Source of the DNA: Stenogyne calaminthoides
Lineage: Eukaryota; Streptophyta; Magnoliopsida; Lamiales; Lamiaceae
Length of the DNA stretch: 64,000 nucleotides
Direction: 5' to 3'
NCBI GenBank assembly: GCA_037126765.1
Contig: JBBCBC010000001.1
Span: 32,224,804-32,288,803 of the forward strand
In this document: positions 10,086 through 22,583 of the stretch, piece by piece
Layout: every line of letters starts with the position of its first letter
Numbering within the stretch: the stretch's first letter is position 1
The notes under the pieces: model-generated
The model's input: the letters and a program-made list of their open reading frames with translations, nothing else
Database searches by the model: none
What the model was told of the DNA's origin: nothing
Position numbers and translations under genes: made by a program

Positions 10086-11690
10086 AGGATTCTCCTATCC
10101 ACATGAATCTCTCAAGTTGTCGGACAACCCTCCCACTACGATGAGGTTCCAATTGTGTCGGTGTGACGCTTGGTATATCAACTTGTACTGTTGGTATAGG
10201 AGTTTGCCCTCTGATTTCATTTAAGGTAATCTCACTTTTGGGCTTTTGATTGTTCATAAAGTCTTCTTCCAAAAATCTGAAGTGCGTACTTATTACCACC
10301 TTTTGATCTTCGGGACCATAGAACATGCACCCTTTCGTTCCCATGGGATATCCTATAAACAGTCTTAGCTCCGAACGTGCGTCCAACTTATCGGCTTCCT
10401 TGTCTAGCACGTATGCCGGACACCCCCAAATTCTGAGATGTCTTAGACTGGGCTTGTGCCCGGTCCACAACTCTTTAGGGGTTTTGGGAACCGATTTGGA
10501 TGGCACCAGATTCATAACGTGAGCCGTCGTTTCCAAGGCATGACCCCAAAACGATTTGGGTAGACCTGAATAACTCATCATGGATCTGACCATTTCTAAT
10601 AGTGTTCTGTTTCTTCGTTCTGCAACCCCGTTTTGTTGAGGGGTTCCGGGTGCAATCAGCTGGGATATAATGCCCTCGTCTGACATGTAGTTCAAAAACT
10701 CATCGCTAAGGTATTCGCCTCCACGATCAGATCGTAGAAACTTGATACTCTTTTCTCTATGATTCTCCACTTCGGCTTTGAACTCTTTGAATTTATCAAA
10801 GGTTTTCGATTTGTGTTTCATGAGGAAAATGTACCCGAACCATGAGTAATCATCGATAAATTCACGAAATACACATAGCCACCTCTAGCTTTGGTTGACA
10901 TTGGACCACACATGTCAGTGTGAACGATTTGTAACACTTCTGTGGCTCTATTCCCCTTGGCTCTAAATGCCCTCTTGGTCATTTTACCCTCCAAACATGA
11001 TTTGCAGGTTGGAAGTGATTCTAACTGTAGGTCCGACAGCGAACCATCTCTCACCAACCTTTGGATCCTATTTATATTAATATGACCTAATCTTAGATGC
11101 CATAGAAGTGTCACGTTCACGTTTTCTGGACGTTTTCTCTTATTGCATGAAACAGTCGATGTGTTATAAGACGCATTTTATGAGTGGTGTGCACAGTTAA
11201 TAGTATAGAGATTATTTCGTAAAGTTTCACGATAGGTACACACATTGTTACGGTAAACAGTAACTTGCTTAGAAAAACGAACAGAATATCCATCATTAAA
11301 TAGTTTAGAAACTAAAATAAGGTTTTTATGAAAAACTGGAACGTAAAGAACATCTCTCAAAACTAAAAACTTGTCTTCAAAAGACAGGTGCACGTCTCCT
11401 ACTGCTTCAGCTACTACTCTCGTAGCATCGCCCAGTGTGATGAGGACCTCACTTCCACTAAGTTGTCAGGTATTTTATGAACCCCTGTAATGTGAAACAA
11501 ACATGATCATTGGATCCCGTATCCATTACCCACGAGTGGGTAGCATACACCGCTAAACAAGTTTCAACAACTAATGCGTGAGAATTGCCTTTCTTTCCAT
11601 TCCGCTTAAGATTGGAACAGACTGACCTCCAATGTCCCAAATTTCCGCACTCCAAATGTTTCCCCTTGCTTGAATTTTCACTCTTGAAGG
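10086..11690 (-). pseudogene. Protease and integrase of element E
   Basis: A CCHC-like knuckle (HLECGNLGHWRSVC, 11617-11658) has lost its first Cys. Protease follows with an intact active site, MDTGSNDHVC (DTG at 11515-11523). Then come the GAG-pre-integrase zinc domain (HLRLGHI..C.SC) and the integrase core with all three catalytic acidic residues visible: HTDMCGP, RSDRGGEY and NGVAERRNRT. Frame breaks near 11450, 11120 and 10820 divide it. The frame ends at 10081 where foreign sequence begins. The chemistry it once did is polyprotein cleavage and cDNA insertion. Confidence 0.82.
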
Positions 11691-12392
11691 ACGTTGAGCC
11701 CACTTGGTTTTGCCTCTCTTTTTCATCATTCTTACCACCAATTGGCCTAGAAAGAAAAGACAACTCTTTTGTGACCAAGTACTCTTTCTTGCGCTCTGTA
11801 TCCTCTTCGACCAATGTAAGAGCTTTTACTAGATCATCCACATTGTAATCAAGATCTTCCATCAGGTACTCTAGATAGGGATGATCATAGCTCTTTGCCA
11901 GAGTATGGAGAATGAAATCAACTTTGGTTTTGAAATCACATTTTTCGCCAAGAATCTCAAGTTCCTAAAAAGAACTATAACCCTAAGAACGTGCTTCCTT
12001 GAGGTCGTTCCTTCTTCCATTCTTAGCTCGGCCATTTCATGCCTTATGCTTTGGATTGCCATATGGGCCGGATATACAAACATCACTTCGAGATTTCGCA
12101 TAATGTCTACAACTGATTCAAATCCTTGGTGAAGGTGTCTTAACAAATCTGACAAATGTGCCAATATTGTTTCCTTTACAAATTCATTGGCCAACTCCCA
12201 TTCACCATACTCCATCTCGTCCCATATTCTAGCATCCTTAGCTGGTTTTTCAGGTTTTGGTGTGTCAAGCACCCATTTGGATCCTTGTGCATTTAGGACA
12301 ATAATAATTTTTCGTTTCCAACCAAAGTAGTTTTCACTAGTTAATTGATGGTCTTTAAGTATAGAATACAATGGATTAAAAGGTTGCGACAT
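11690..12392 (-). pseudogene. Gag of element E
   Basis: Start MSQPFNPLYSILKD at 12392, the same as H at 30371. Contains YFGWKRKI and the UBN2-type Copia gag fold region (W.LAN.., HLHQGFESVVDI, MAIQSIRHEMAEL). The frame is lost at about 11980-11870 and regained in the segment beginning MEDLDYNVDDLVKAL at 11862. Gag would form the virus-like particle in the cytoplasm; this copy cannot make the complete protein. Confidence 0.8.
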
Positions 12393-13189
12393 GTTGAATT
12401 GAAATAAATAGCAATTTGTGTAAGCACAAAATTATCACTCAATTCGATCACATTGTTCATATCAAAATCTCAAAACAATATGAACATGCATCGGCCGACA
12501 TCTCAAAACAGTTTAAATAGGTCACATTGGGTGAACTGTATATTTAAACACATTCAAGTAGGTTACAAACAAGAACAGTTACAAACCATTAATTCAAAAT
12601 TAATAGTCGGCTCCCACTTGACCAATATAAAATTGATAGGGACTTCGGGGAAGTATATGCATATCAATTTTATACCTAAGTAATAACCATGATTAAATAC
12701 AGAATTATTACTTTGCTTTGTACGAGCCTCGTGGGGAGGGTCATCGTCGCCACTAATAATAATTCACAATCATCCTTTTGGGAATTTATTCATGTGAAAA
12801 CCATCTCTTGGCCGTTCCGTGGGGGAAATTTCTCCAAAAGAATTCACAAATAAATAGATCATGGAGGTCAAATTTGACGTAATTTTATTATCCGGAATAA
12901 AATTTGTCAATAAAACATACTTAGTAATTTTCGAAAGTGAGATTTTCTTTAGACAACTCTAAATCATGCAAACACATTTAACAAATAAAATTGCACGAGT
13001 TTAAAACAAGCATCAAGACAAAATAAATCAAGTTGGGCACATATATCCAACTGTCATGGATTGATTCCAAATCTTGATCTCGAAAAATCGTCTCTTCTTT
13101 TGCCTTCATCGTTCGTCTCGAAAAGTTCCTACTAAATCCGTAACAATTCTTCAAAGAATGTCCTCCGTTTCGGGTTAGGACGACATCCG

Positions 13190-13560
13190 GAAATCGAGTA
13201 GCTCATAACCCGAAATGCGAGTCGCATGAGCCTAGGCGCACGCACCGGTCCGGATTGGCTATCTCGCCCCATTGCCCATGGCCTTTACGCGACGCTGGCA
13301 TCGCCGACACGCCCGGTATCCGGGTCCTGCTACTGCCGCTTAGTTTCGCCGCGACACGCCGGGCCATACAAAAGTGGTCGATGCTTAATCACTTCACATA
13401 CCTAAGCCAAGGCCCCCCTGCCCCGGGCCTCCGCATCCCGCCTAGCAATTTGTGCGGTCGCTTGGCCTTCGGCTTAGCTCGCGTGCTCTGCCTTAGCTCG
13501 CGTACGTCTGGGCACTTGGACTTCCGTCTTTTAATCTCCGTCTCCATCTTCATTCACGAT
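13190..13560. other. GC- and CpG-rich block in the leader of element E
   Basis: It lies between primer site and gag and is strikingly rich in GC and CpG against an AT-rich element. The flanks (AATAAATTATAACC and GAAGATGGAG on the minus strand) align with H around 29200-29235, but the GC-rich interior differs between E and H. No convincing coding frame. The rest of the leader, 12393-13189 and 13561-13847, is AT-rich without genes. Confidence 0.55.
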
Positions 13561-13847
13561 CCGGTTATAATTTATTTACGAAAAATAAATAAACCTAGAT
13601 CTAGACTAGTCTATTACATTGAACAAATCAAATAAATTCTAATCTACTCGTGGATTTTATCACGAGGCAAAACAAATTCGAACGAATCGCATTAAAAAAC
13701 AACAATTTATTTGCATGTAAATAAGCACATTAAAATACCATGATAATTGGATACCTGCAAAACAGATCTAACAGTTCTACTATCCAATTTCAATTTTAAT
13801 GAACAACAATTTAAATTACAGTTTAAAAGATCAGAGCCCGAACCAGG

Positions 13848-13859
13848 GCTCTGATACCA
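13848..13859 (-). promoter_or_regulatory. Primer-binding site of element E
   Basis: TGGTATCAGAGC on the minus strand, two bases inside the LTR. It is complementary to the 3' end of initiator methionine tRNA, the usual Copia primer. Confidence 0.9.
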
Positions 13860-13861
13860 GT

Positions 13862-15712
13862 TGTTAGGATAACATATGCTAGGATCTATCGTATCGGGAT
13901 GACCTCATAAACACAAATTTAAATTAACAATTATTACTAGCATGAATTAACCTAAGTGAATTCAAATAATAATTTATCCAACAACGACATGCAAATAACA
14001 TTTCACGTAAAAGATCCTTGCATGTGGAATTTCTAGGAGTTTACGTAAACGTACCAGTTGGAGAGACGGTCTGAGATAGACAGGATCAAGTATCTGGATA
14101 CCCACCAAAGTCATTCTCAAGTATTCCCAAGTCCTCGTTCAATAACCCCTGTGGAAGGTTCTCCAATGAACAATTTATAAACAAAGGAAAAATAAATAAT
14201 TGTTGCACCACCTTTGTCGATTTCTAATATTTCCAACACATGGAACACTAGGGGATGAAAAAATTCATCCCCTTATTTATATAGAGGGGGTGGATGAAAA
14301 TTTTAGCCAAAATAGGGTTAGGAAAGATCTTTTCTTGATCTCCAAGAAATCTTGAATATATCCCATATATTCTTCTTTCCATGTGTATTTTTCCACAAAA
14401 ATCTCACACCCTTATTTAGCCTAATTTTTTCAAAAATAATAGGAGGTATTTCAAGATGGGATCATTCTTGAATTTATGAGATATTCTTCTATTCCTAGAA
14501 TACATATCGTTTTCCATAAAAAAATTTCCAAGAAAATCAAGAAAATCCTTCTTCCTATTATTGCTCTATAATTTTCGAAAATTCCCATTAAAGAAGCCAA
14601 GTGGGGGATTTCTTGAATTTATGGGATAATCTTGTATTCCAAGAATACTTATCTCCTTTCCATAAAATCTTTTCAAGAAAATTTTCTCTCTCTTTTCTTT
14701 AATATTTTCGAAGAAATAAGGAGGAAATAATGCAACAATGATTTATTTTATTTTAAGCACCTTTTATTTATTGCACTTTAATTGGGCTACTTGAGGGGCT
14801 TTTAGGAGAATTAATATGGACCTTCCAATGGGCTACTGAATTCCAATATTGAGCCACAATATAATTCAGCTCATTAATATTAATTAATACCACTATATAA
14901 TTAATATTGCACTATCCAACTTAACCTATATTACGGTAATATGGCTCCCGGTCATTATTTCCCGTGTTTAAGATTATTTAGTTCATTAATTAATTAAGCC
15001 ACTGAAAAGCTTTATATTAATTAATATCTTTATCCTTGGAGTAAGGACAACCCAGCTTTATTATCCATACCGGAAAATTAATTCTACTTGCAAGATTTTG
15101 TATGATAAAGGTTCCGAGCCCACCAAGGGGACCAATCACTCAAGACATTGCAAGCACACGATTCTCTGTATTAATTTAGCAAATGTCGTGCAATTAATAT
15201 TATTACCCAAGATATAGGGTATCGAAGTCGCAATGATTCTCTTCTCATTTATAAGTCAAAGCAATAACTACTAATCACACACAGTCCTTATTAAGTGATA
15301 GAGATTAAGAAATCAACAACCACTGAGGTTTAACTCTTCATCCCTAAAGTCAGTGCAAATGAGTTTATCCTCTCTGCAGGTCCGCTTCAGCGCATCAAAT
15401 GCACTAGTATAATCTCTTGGTCAAGACAAGCCAATCTGAGCCTTACACATCAACTTCTACCAATAGATTGTTCGGATCTATCTAAGTTGTGAAACACACA
15501 CTCATTTACAAGGCACTGTTAACGTGATCTTCTGTGATCTGGTATCACCACGTTAACTACAATGTAACGCGTGCTATGAACGATTTTCAATAAATATATA
15601 TAACATTCAATCATATTTAAAGCAACAGTGATAAATAATATATTTCATTAAATAAGTGTTTAATACATAGGTTATACAAAGTAAAAGCATACTTTCATGT
15701 ATAACCCCAACA
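13862..15712 (-). repeat. 5' LTR of element E
   Basis: On the minus strand it begins TGTTGGGGTTATACATG and ends TATCCTAACA, 1851 bp. A TATA-type box (TATATAAATA) is at about 14274-14283. It resembles the LTRs of H and the lone LTR at 16720-18398. Confidence 0.88.
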
Positions 15713-15940
15713 ACCATGTCCCGGGATATCAAAATAAACACAAAAAAGCAAAAAGAAGTGTACCGCACATGCCCTACTTAGGTTGTGTTATTTTCAACTC
15801 TTTTGCATTTCTAGCATTGTGGACCGGAAACCTGCATGATTTACACAGCGTCCTCCACGTATCTCCTTCATTATGATCTGTGTAGCATCCTTCATGTATC
15901 TCTCTCTACTCAAACTCCCCCTCATTCACGGACGAGTATC

Positions 15941-16700
15941 TCAAGCATAGTGGTGTGAATGAACATTTAAACGAGTGCCCTCCGGCCAGGTGAACCCGTG
16001 ACCTCCAATTCTCTGGTTCCTCCTACGAGGAGGATCCTCATTTGTTGAAGCTTTTTCAAATCTCAATTCTCCAATCATTTTCTCCTTTCTTAGTTCCCTA
16101 AGGGCTTCCACAAGATTCATTTTCATACTTTCATCGGGCACGTCATCAACATGTGCTTCCATACTTCAACCCAATGGGTCATAAAAGATTTATCAACCAT
16201 CCGTTGATAGGTATATCCTGAATCAATTAATCCAATAGGCACTCCAACATAATCATAAATACAACACAAAACAAAAAGGCTGGTCTCAGGTTTGTTTCCA
16301 CGAAATAGTTGTATTTGGTGATACCCTTGGTCATCATCCCTCGTGCTCGGCAATTCAATCCTTTGAATCCTCCGACTAGCTGATTTGGGGTCCAGGATCC
16401 TAATTTGTTCAAGTGTCTGAAAGCAATACACCATCTCCGTATTCTGGATCCTTTTGAGACCAGAAACACGCAACTCAATTAGTTCGATATATCCAGCTTC
16501 CTAATCTCCTCCTTGATAATTCCATCTTTTCTCATGTCCGAAAGTTCTCAACTTTTGCTTCTCTTATTTCACCTCCGGCTTCACATTAGGATAAGGCATA
16601 GACACATCTGGTGGAATCCCTGTCATGTCCTTGGGTGAGAAGGCAGAAATATCTGCATTCCTCCTTAGGACCTCAATCTGCTTTTTGGTCAATCCTTCCC
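15941..16700 (-). pseudogene. Reverse transcriptase fragment of Gypsy G
   Basis: Upstream linker text (REGLTKKQIEVLRRNADISAF, MTGIPPDVSMP) leads into RT motifs: QGYHQIQL, PETSLFV, GVPIGLIDSGYTYQRMVDKSF. These match the palm of Gypsy RT, where PFGLKNAGATYQR is normal. The following motif that should hold YVDD reads VWKHMLMT in one frame and EAHVDDVPDESMK in another, so the catalytic site survives only as HVDD across a frame break. Several stops. No RNase H or integrase follows. Confidence 0.75.
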
Positions 16701-16719
16701 TCATATGGTGTATCCTACC

Positions 16720-18398
16720 TGTTGGAGAATAGGGTGTCCGAATCTATTCGAGGTGAAATTAAATATATATTTAAATTGAACAAATATTTCTAACATGAAT
16801 TAACCTATTAATTCAATAACCAAATACCAACAACAATCATGCGTATAATTTATTTCACGTAAAATCCTATACATGCGGAATTTAGGAGTTTACGAGAAAC
16901 ATACCTTTCGGAGTGACAACCTTTGAATAGATGGATCAACCCAAATTCCTTCTCAAATATGTCCCACGTCCTTGTCCGTAATCTGGTGGAAGGATTCTCA
17001 CGAACAATTATAATGAAGAGAGAAAGAAAAAATATTGCACCACCTTTGTGGATTTCTATTTTTTCCAAGATTGGAATTGTGTTAGGGATGAAAAATTAAA
17101 TCCCTATTTATAAAAGCAGAGGTGGGCGAAAATTTGTGCCCAATTAGGGTTATGGAAAATTTCTTTGTATCTTCCCAAGATACAATCTTGAATATATCTC
17201 ATATATTCTATTTTCCATATAAATCACAAAATATATTTCCCTCCCCATATTATAAGATTTTTGAAAATCTTAGTAATAAAGAAACAAGATTTGATTTCTT
17301 GAATTTATGGGATAATCTTGTATTCCAAGAATACTTATCTTTTTCCATAAAATCTTTACAAGAAAATCAAGAAATTTTTTCCTCTTCTTTATTGCATTAA
17401 TTTCGAAAATTATGGAACAAAATAGGCAATAATATTTACTTCTCTTTTTCATTAATTGGACTTATATTGGGCTATTTGAGCGGCCTTTAGGAGAATTAAG
17501 ATTGCACCTCCAATGGGCTCTGAATTTTTAATATTGAGCCACAATATCATTCAGCCCATTAATATTAATTCACTCCACTATAACATTAATATTGCACTAT
17601 CCATCATAATGCATATTACGATAATATGGCTCCCGGATATTATTTTCCGTGTTTAAGATTATTTAGTCCATTAATTAATTAAGCCACTGAAAAGCTTTAT
17701 ATTAATTAATATCTTTTTCCTTGGAGTAAAGACAACTCAACATTATTATCCATACCGAAAATTAATTCCACTTGCAAGATTTTGTATGATAAAACTTCTG
17801 AGCCCACCAAGGAGACAAATCAGACAAGACCTTCCTTGAACACTTTGCTCTGTATAAAATCTTAGAAATTATCATATAATTAATAATATTGCCCAAAATG
17901 CAAAGTATATAATCACTCTCTGACTCTAAACCCAACACAAATCAAAGCAATAAATATTAATTACACACAATCCTATTTAAGTGACAGAGGTTAAGAAATC
18001 AACAACCACTGAGGTCTAATTCTTCATCCCATAAGTCAGTACGGAAGAATTTATCCTCTCTGTAGGTCCTCTTCAGCACATCACAATGTGTTAGTGCAAT
18101 CTCTTGGTCAAGACAGACCAATCTGATCTTTGCACTTCAACTTCTACCAATGGAGTGTTCAATTCCATCTAGGTTGTGAAGATGTACTTATTTACAAGGA
18201 ACTGTTAATGTGATCATCTGTGATCGGGTATCACCACATTAACTACAATGCAATATGTACTAATATTGACCGATTTGTGAGAAATAAATAACATTCATTC
18301 ATATTTAAGCCAACGGTGACAAAACATTTATGTTCAGTAAATAAGAGTACAATAGTATGTTATTATGTAAAAGCATACTTTCACGTATAACCCCAACA
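16720..18398 (-). repeat. Lone Copia-type LTR inserted in Gypsy G
   Basis: 1679 bp, minus strand, beginning TGTTGGGGTTATACGTG and ending TATTCTCCAACA, related to the LTRs of E and H. TATA box TATAAATA near 17105-17112. No internal sequence is attached, and the Gypsy linker resumes on both sides, so it is a solo LTR. Flanks CTACC and TTATC agree at only three of five bases, so the duplication is decayed or the boundary has shifted. Confidence 0.75.
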
Positions 18399-19243
18399 TT
18401 ATCTTCCCTGGACATAGCCCAATTGTCATCAGCTCCTCCTCAGCCTACATCTTTCCAGACTCTCCCTCCTCCAGTAACCTTATTTTTTTCATCTCAGGAT
18501 CATCTCCTTTAATCATTTCCAGCTCGTCCCGTATATTCTTATCTGCCACTCGTACGGCTTCAACATAGCATTTCCTTGCCAAGGTTTGATCTCCACTGAC
18601 CTCTTCTACTGGAAACTTCATCTTCGCGTGGTAAGTGGATATCATTGCTTGAAAGGGATTCAACATCAGCCTCCCAAAGATCACATTGTACGATGCAGGT
18701 GCTTGCACAATGAGAAAATTTACCATCAGGACCCTCCTTCTAGGATGCTCCCCCAGTCCCCCCTGTAGGGTAATCTCGCCAAGGGGCTGGACAACTCCTC
18801 CTGTAAGACCATAAAGCGATGTCTCCACGGGTCACAACTTCGCATTCAACTCCATTCTTTTGTAACACTCCAACATCATGATATTCGTTGGACTTCCAGT
18901 GTCCACGAAGATCCAGGCCACGTCATATCCTACAATGTCAGTTGTAATTATCAAAGGATCAGTATGAGGTTCCCGCAATCCTCCTCCATCCTCGGGGCCA
19001 AACGAGATTTGTGGAGTTCCTCTACTCTTCCTACTTCCTTCATTTCCATCATTTCCTTCCCTAGACCTATCTCCAGCTCTCGAACACTCTTTCTCCGAGC
19101 TCTGAAGGAATCATCAAAAGTGGTCCTCCAACTATTATCTGAATTAGGTCCCTCTTATGTGCTGGAGGTTTCTCAGCTTCCTCCTTCCTCCTCTTATCCC
19201 GGTCATCCGCCTTTTCCTCTTGCTCCCTCCTCTTAGTTCCTCG
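18399..19243 (-). pseudogene. Gag end and protease of Gypsy G
   Basis: Directly after the H insertion the gag tail resumes (RREQEEKADDRDKRRKEE, then IQIIVGGP). It leads to QISFGPED and an aspartic protease with FVDTGSPTNIM (DTG codons at 18895-18903), SLYGLTGGVVQPLGEI, and ASYNVIFGRLMLNPFQAMIS. The active-site triad is intact, but gag-protease frames are interrupted by a stop before the ETSLYG segment and by H itself. A helical charged tail ends at 18445. Confidence 0.8.
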
Positions 19244-20878
19244 TGTTGGGGTTATATTGAAAAGTATGCTTTTTACTTTGTATAACCAAACTGAATTTCT
19301 CATTTATTTACTGAAATAAATTATTTATCACTGTTGCATTAAATATGATTGAATGTTATATATATTTACTATATACCTGTTCAATAAATAGTACGTGTTA
19401 CATTGTAGTTAATTTGATGATACCAGATCACGAAAGATCAAATTAACAGTTCCTGTAACTAAGTAGAAATTCACAGCCTAGATGGAAATGAACAAACCAT
19501 CGTGAAAGGTTGAAGTGCAGGGCTCAGATTGGCTTGTCTTGACCAAGAGATTACACTAGTGCATTATGATGCGTTGAATAGGACCTCAGGAGGATAAATT
19601 CTTCAGTATTGAATATAGAAGAATTAGACCTCAGTGGTTCGTTATTTCTTAATCTCCGTTCCTTAAATAGGATCATGTGAAATTAATAACTATTGCTTTG
19701 ACTTATGATGGGAAGTGAATCAACGTGATTCGATACCTTATATCTTGGGCAATATTATTAGTTACACGACGATTGCTACGATTTAATATGGAGAATCGTG
19801 TGCAAGCACGTCTTGCTTGATTTGTCCCCTTGGTGGGCTCAGAAGATTTATCATACCAAATCTTGCAAGTGGAAATTTATTTTCGGTATGGATAATAATG
19901 TTGAGCTGTCTTTACTCCAAGAATAAAGATATTAATTAATACAAAGCTTTTTCAGTGGCTTAATTAATTAGTGGACTAAATAATCTTAAACACGGAAAAT
20001 AATAACCGGGAGCCATATTATTGAAGCATCGTAATATGGATTAAGATGGATAGTTCAATATTAATTTTATAGTGGAATAAATTAATATTAATGGGCTTGA
20101 ATAATATTTTGGCTTAATATTAAAGTTTCATAGCCTATTGGAGGTCCAATCTTAATTCTCCTAAATGCCCCTCAAATAGCCCAATTAAAGTCCAATTAAT
20201 GAAAAGGAGAAGAAAATACTATTGCCCTATTTTTCCAATATTTTTGAAAATATTATGAAGGGGGAGAAAAGATTTTCTTGATTTTCTTGCAAAGAATTTT
20301 ATCGAATAAGTATTCTTGAGATACAAGTTTATCCCATAAATTCAAGATAAGTCAAAGATCTTTTTCCTTCCCCATTAATAGGCAATTTTTGAAAAATACT
20401 TATAAATAAGGGAGGAGATTTTGTGGAAAATATATTTATGGGAAAGAGAATATATTGGATATATTCCCATATCTTTTCTAGGGCAAAAATTAAAGATCTT
20501 CCCATATCTTTTCTAGGGCAAAATTTCGACCACCCCTTATGTTATAAATAGGGGATGAATTTTTCATCCCCAATGCAGGAAATGTGTTGGAAAAATTAGA
20601 AATCCTCAAAGGTGGTGGCATATATTTTTAGTTTTCTCCTTTATTAAAATCGTTCGTGAGAATCCTTCCACCGGATTACGTTCATGGACGTGGGACATAT
20701 TTGAGATGACACTTTGGATTGATCCATCGTCTCAACGGTTGTCTCTACAAGAGGTATGTAATCTCGTAACTCCTAGATTCCGCATGCTTAGGATTTACGT
20801 GAATGATGTGTACGCATGTTGTTGTTGCTTATTTAATTATTATGTTGAACTAATTTTGGATTGATTCATGTTAGTAAT
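19244..20878 (+). repeat. 5' LTR of H, first part
   Basis: First 1635 bp of the LTR, with a TATA box (TATAAATA) at 20543-20550. It breaks off at GTTAGTAAT where F is inserted and resumes at 28857. Confidence 0.9.
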
Positions 20879-22446
20879 TGTTGGGAAATTTGTATTTAGT
20901 TTTGATGGAAGTTCCAAAACAGTTTGTAATAGGATCAGTCAGACCTGTTAGCTGACTGATGATTTAGAATCAGGTTAGGATGACCAGCTAAAATGTATAG
21001 ACAGCTGATGTATAAGGTAGGTCACATATTGAGGGGGAACTCAATATGTATAGGTCAGGTCAGAAGACCAGTTGAGATCAGAAGACAAGACAAGGTCAGA
21101 AGATCAGATGATCAGTTAGTTAAATGATCAGTTAATCAGATGATCAGGTGAAGACATGAAGCCAATAGCTCAGAAGACCTGAAGATCAGAAGACTACCAG
21201 AAGATCAAGATCCAGACCAGAAGACCTACATCAATCGAGTCTGCTAGTTGAAGCTAAGACAACTGGCATCAGAAGACTCTATCAGGTAGATTGATCAATT
21301 CTATCTTATCAGGTCAGCTCACACCAGGTGTCAACTAATGTTTCACCAAGTCATACGTTGTTGATCTGAACAAGAAGAATGTCAACTTTAGTTGGTGAAC
21401 AAACTCTGACATGCTGTACTTGTTAACCAATGAGAACAAGACACGTATGATCTGAGCTGACACTATGGATTTTGTCACTGCATAGTCAAATGGCTAGAAA
21501 AATGACATACACGCTTTCGGCCATGTCGTTCCTGAAGCACGTCACATCAAATCCTGCAAATCTACCAAATATAGCCAGAAATTCAAATTGCTCTCCAACG
21601 GCTATTTGATTTCGGGGTCTATAAATATGAGATTCCTCTTCAGAGTGAAGACAGAAATTATCAAGAAGCTCATACTATAGCAAAATTTCCGTACGAAGAA
21701 CACAACCTTGAAGATTATTTTTCTAAGTGTTCATCCCATAGTTCTTAGCACAGAAATCTCATCCTCTAGATGCTAGGCTACTTAAATACTAGGATATATT
21801 TCAAAGTTGGAACAAGCAACAAATCTTACCCAAAACCCAAAAGTTAGGTTAAGTTTGTTTTGCAAGATTTCAGACTAGGGCTTCTAGTTCTGATTTCTGG
21901 GATCGGTTGAGTGATAGCTCTATAAATATCTGTTGGTGTAATGTGTTAGACTAACACAATAATCTATGTCCAGTTGGTTAAGTTGGTGCCCCTTGTGATA
22001 GGGAAGAGTGGACGTAGGACTGGTTGTCCGAACCACTATAAATCATGTGTGCATTTACCTGATTGATTAACTGCTTTACACTATTGCACACAACTTGATA
22101 AAATCTGCATACATATTCTGAGTTAGGATCAGCTAGCACCAAGCTACTGATCTGATTAGATTGACTCCATAGTCATCTGATTGAAAACAGCTTCAGAATC
22201 TGATTTGTTATAAACTGGTTTTTCACACGGGTATAAACTAGCTTCCGCACAATCAGTTAAACTGATAGACACCGAACTGATCTGCCCTCAGGCAATCAGT
22301 AAGTTAGATATAAGTCCAAACTGATTCACTTGCACTCTGATCAGGCAAACTGCAATCACACCTGATCTGCACGAAAAAGTTTTCAGAAGTCTATTCACCC
22401 CTCCCCTCTAGACTTCTGCCCTCACGAATCCCATTCGGGACCTAAA
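20879..22446 (+). repeat. 5' LTR of F
   Basis: 1568 bp, beginning TGTTGGGAAATTTG, with a TATA box at 21620-21626. It ends GGGACCTAAA where related LTRs end CCTACA, so the terminal CA has been lost. Confidence 0.88.
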
Positions 22447-22448
22447 AG

Positions 22449-22460
22449 TGGTATCAGAGC
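22449..22460 (+). promoter_or_regulatory. Primer-binding site of F
   Basis: TGGTATCAGAGC, two bases after the LTR; initiator methionine tRNA type. Confidence 0.92.
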
Positions 22461-22583
22461 AGTGGTTCTACGGACCACTGTCTTTGAATATCATCGGTTC
22501 TTAAGGAAGAACCTTTGTGGTCACTTGAACTGATCTTGAAAAACCTTTTTCAAATCTCATTTGTTTTCAAACTCACAATCAGC

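Larger units (their letters stand above)
10086..15712 (-). mobile_element. Ty1/Copia element E, 3' part missing
   Basis: Read on the minus strand from 15712: a 5' LTR (15712-13862), primer site (13859-13848), a long leader with a GC-rich block, gag from 12392, protease and integrase. Homology to element H stops at 10086, shortly after the integrase core and before reverse transcriptase. So reverse transcriptase, RNase H and the 3' LTR are gone. E and H share LTR termini, gag start (MSQPFNPL) and order, so they belong to one family. Its right end abuts Gypsy G inside the RT region; because the other end is lost, no target duplication can be checked. Confidence 0.85.

Noticed and set aside
22449..22460. 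tRNA-like match TGGTATCAGAGC
   Set aside because: It is the primer-binding site complementary to a tRNA end, found right after LTRs; there is no full tRNA cloverleaf here or at the other sites.
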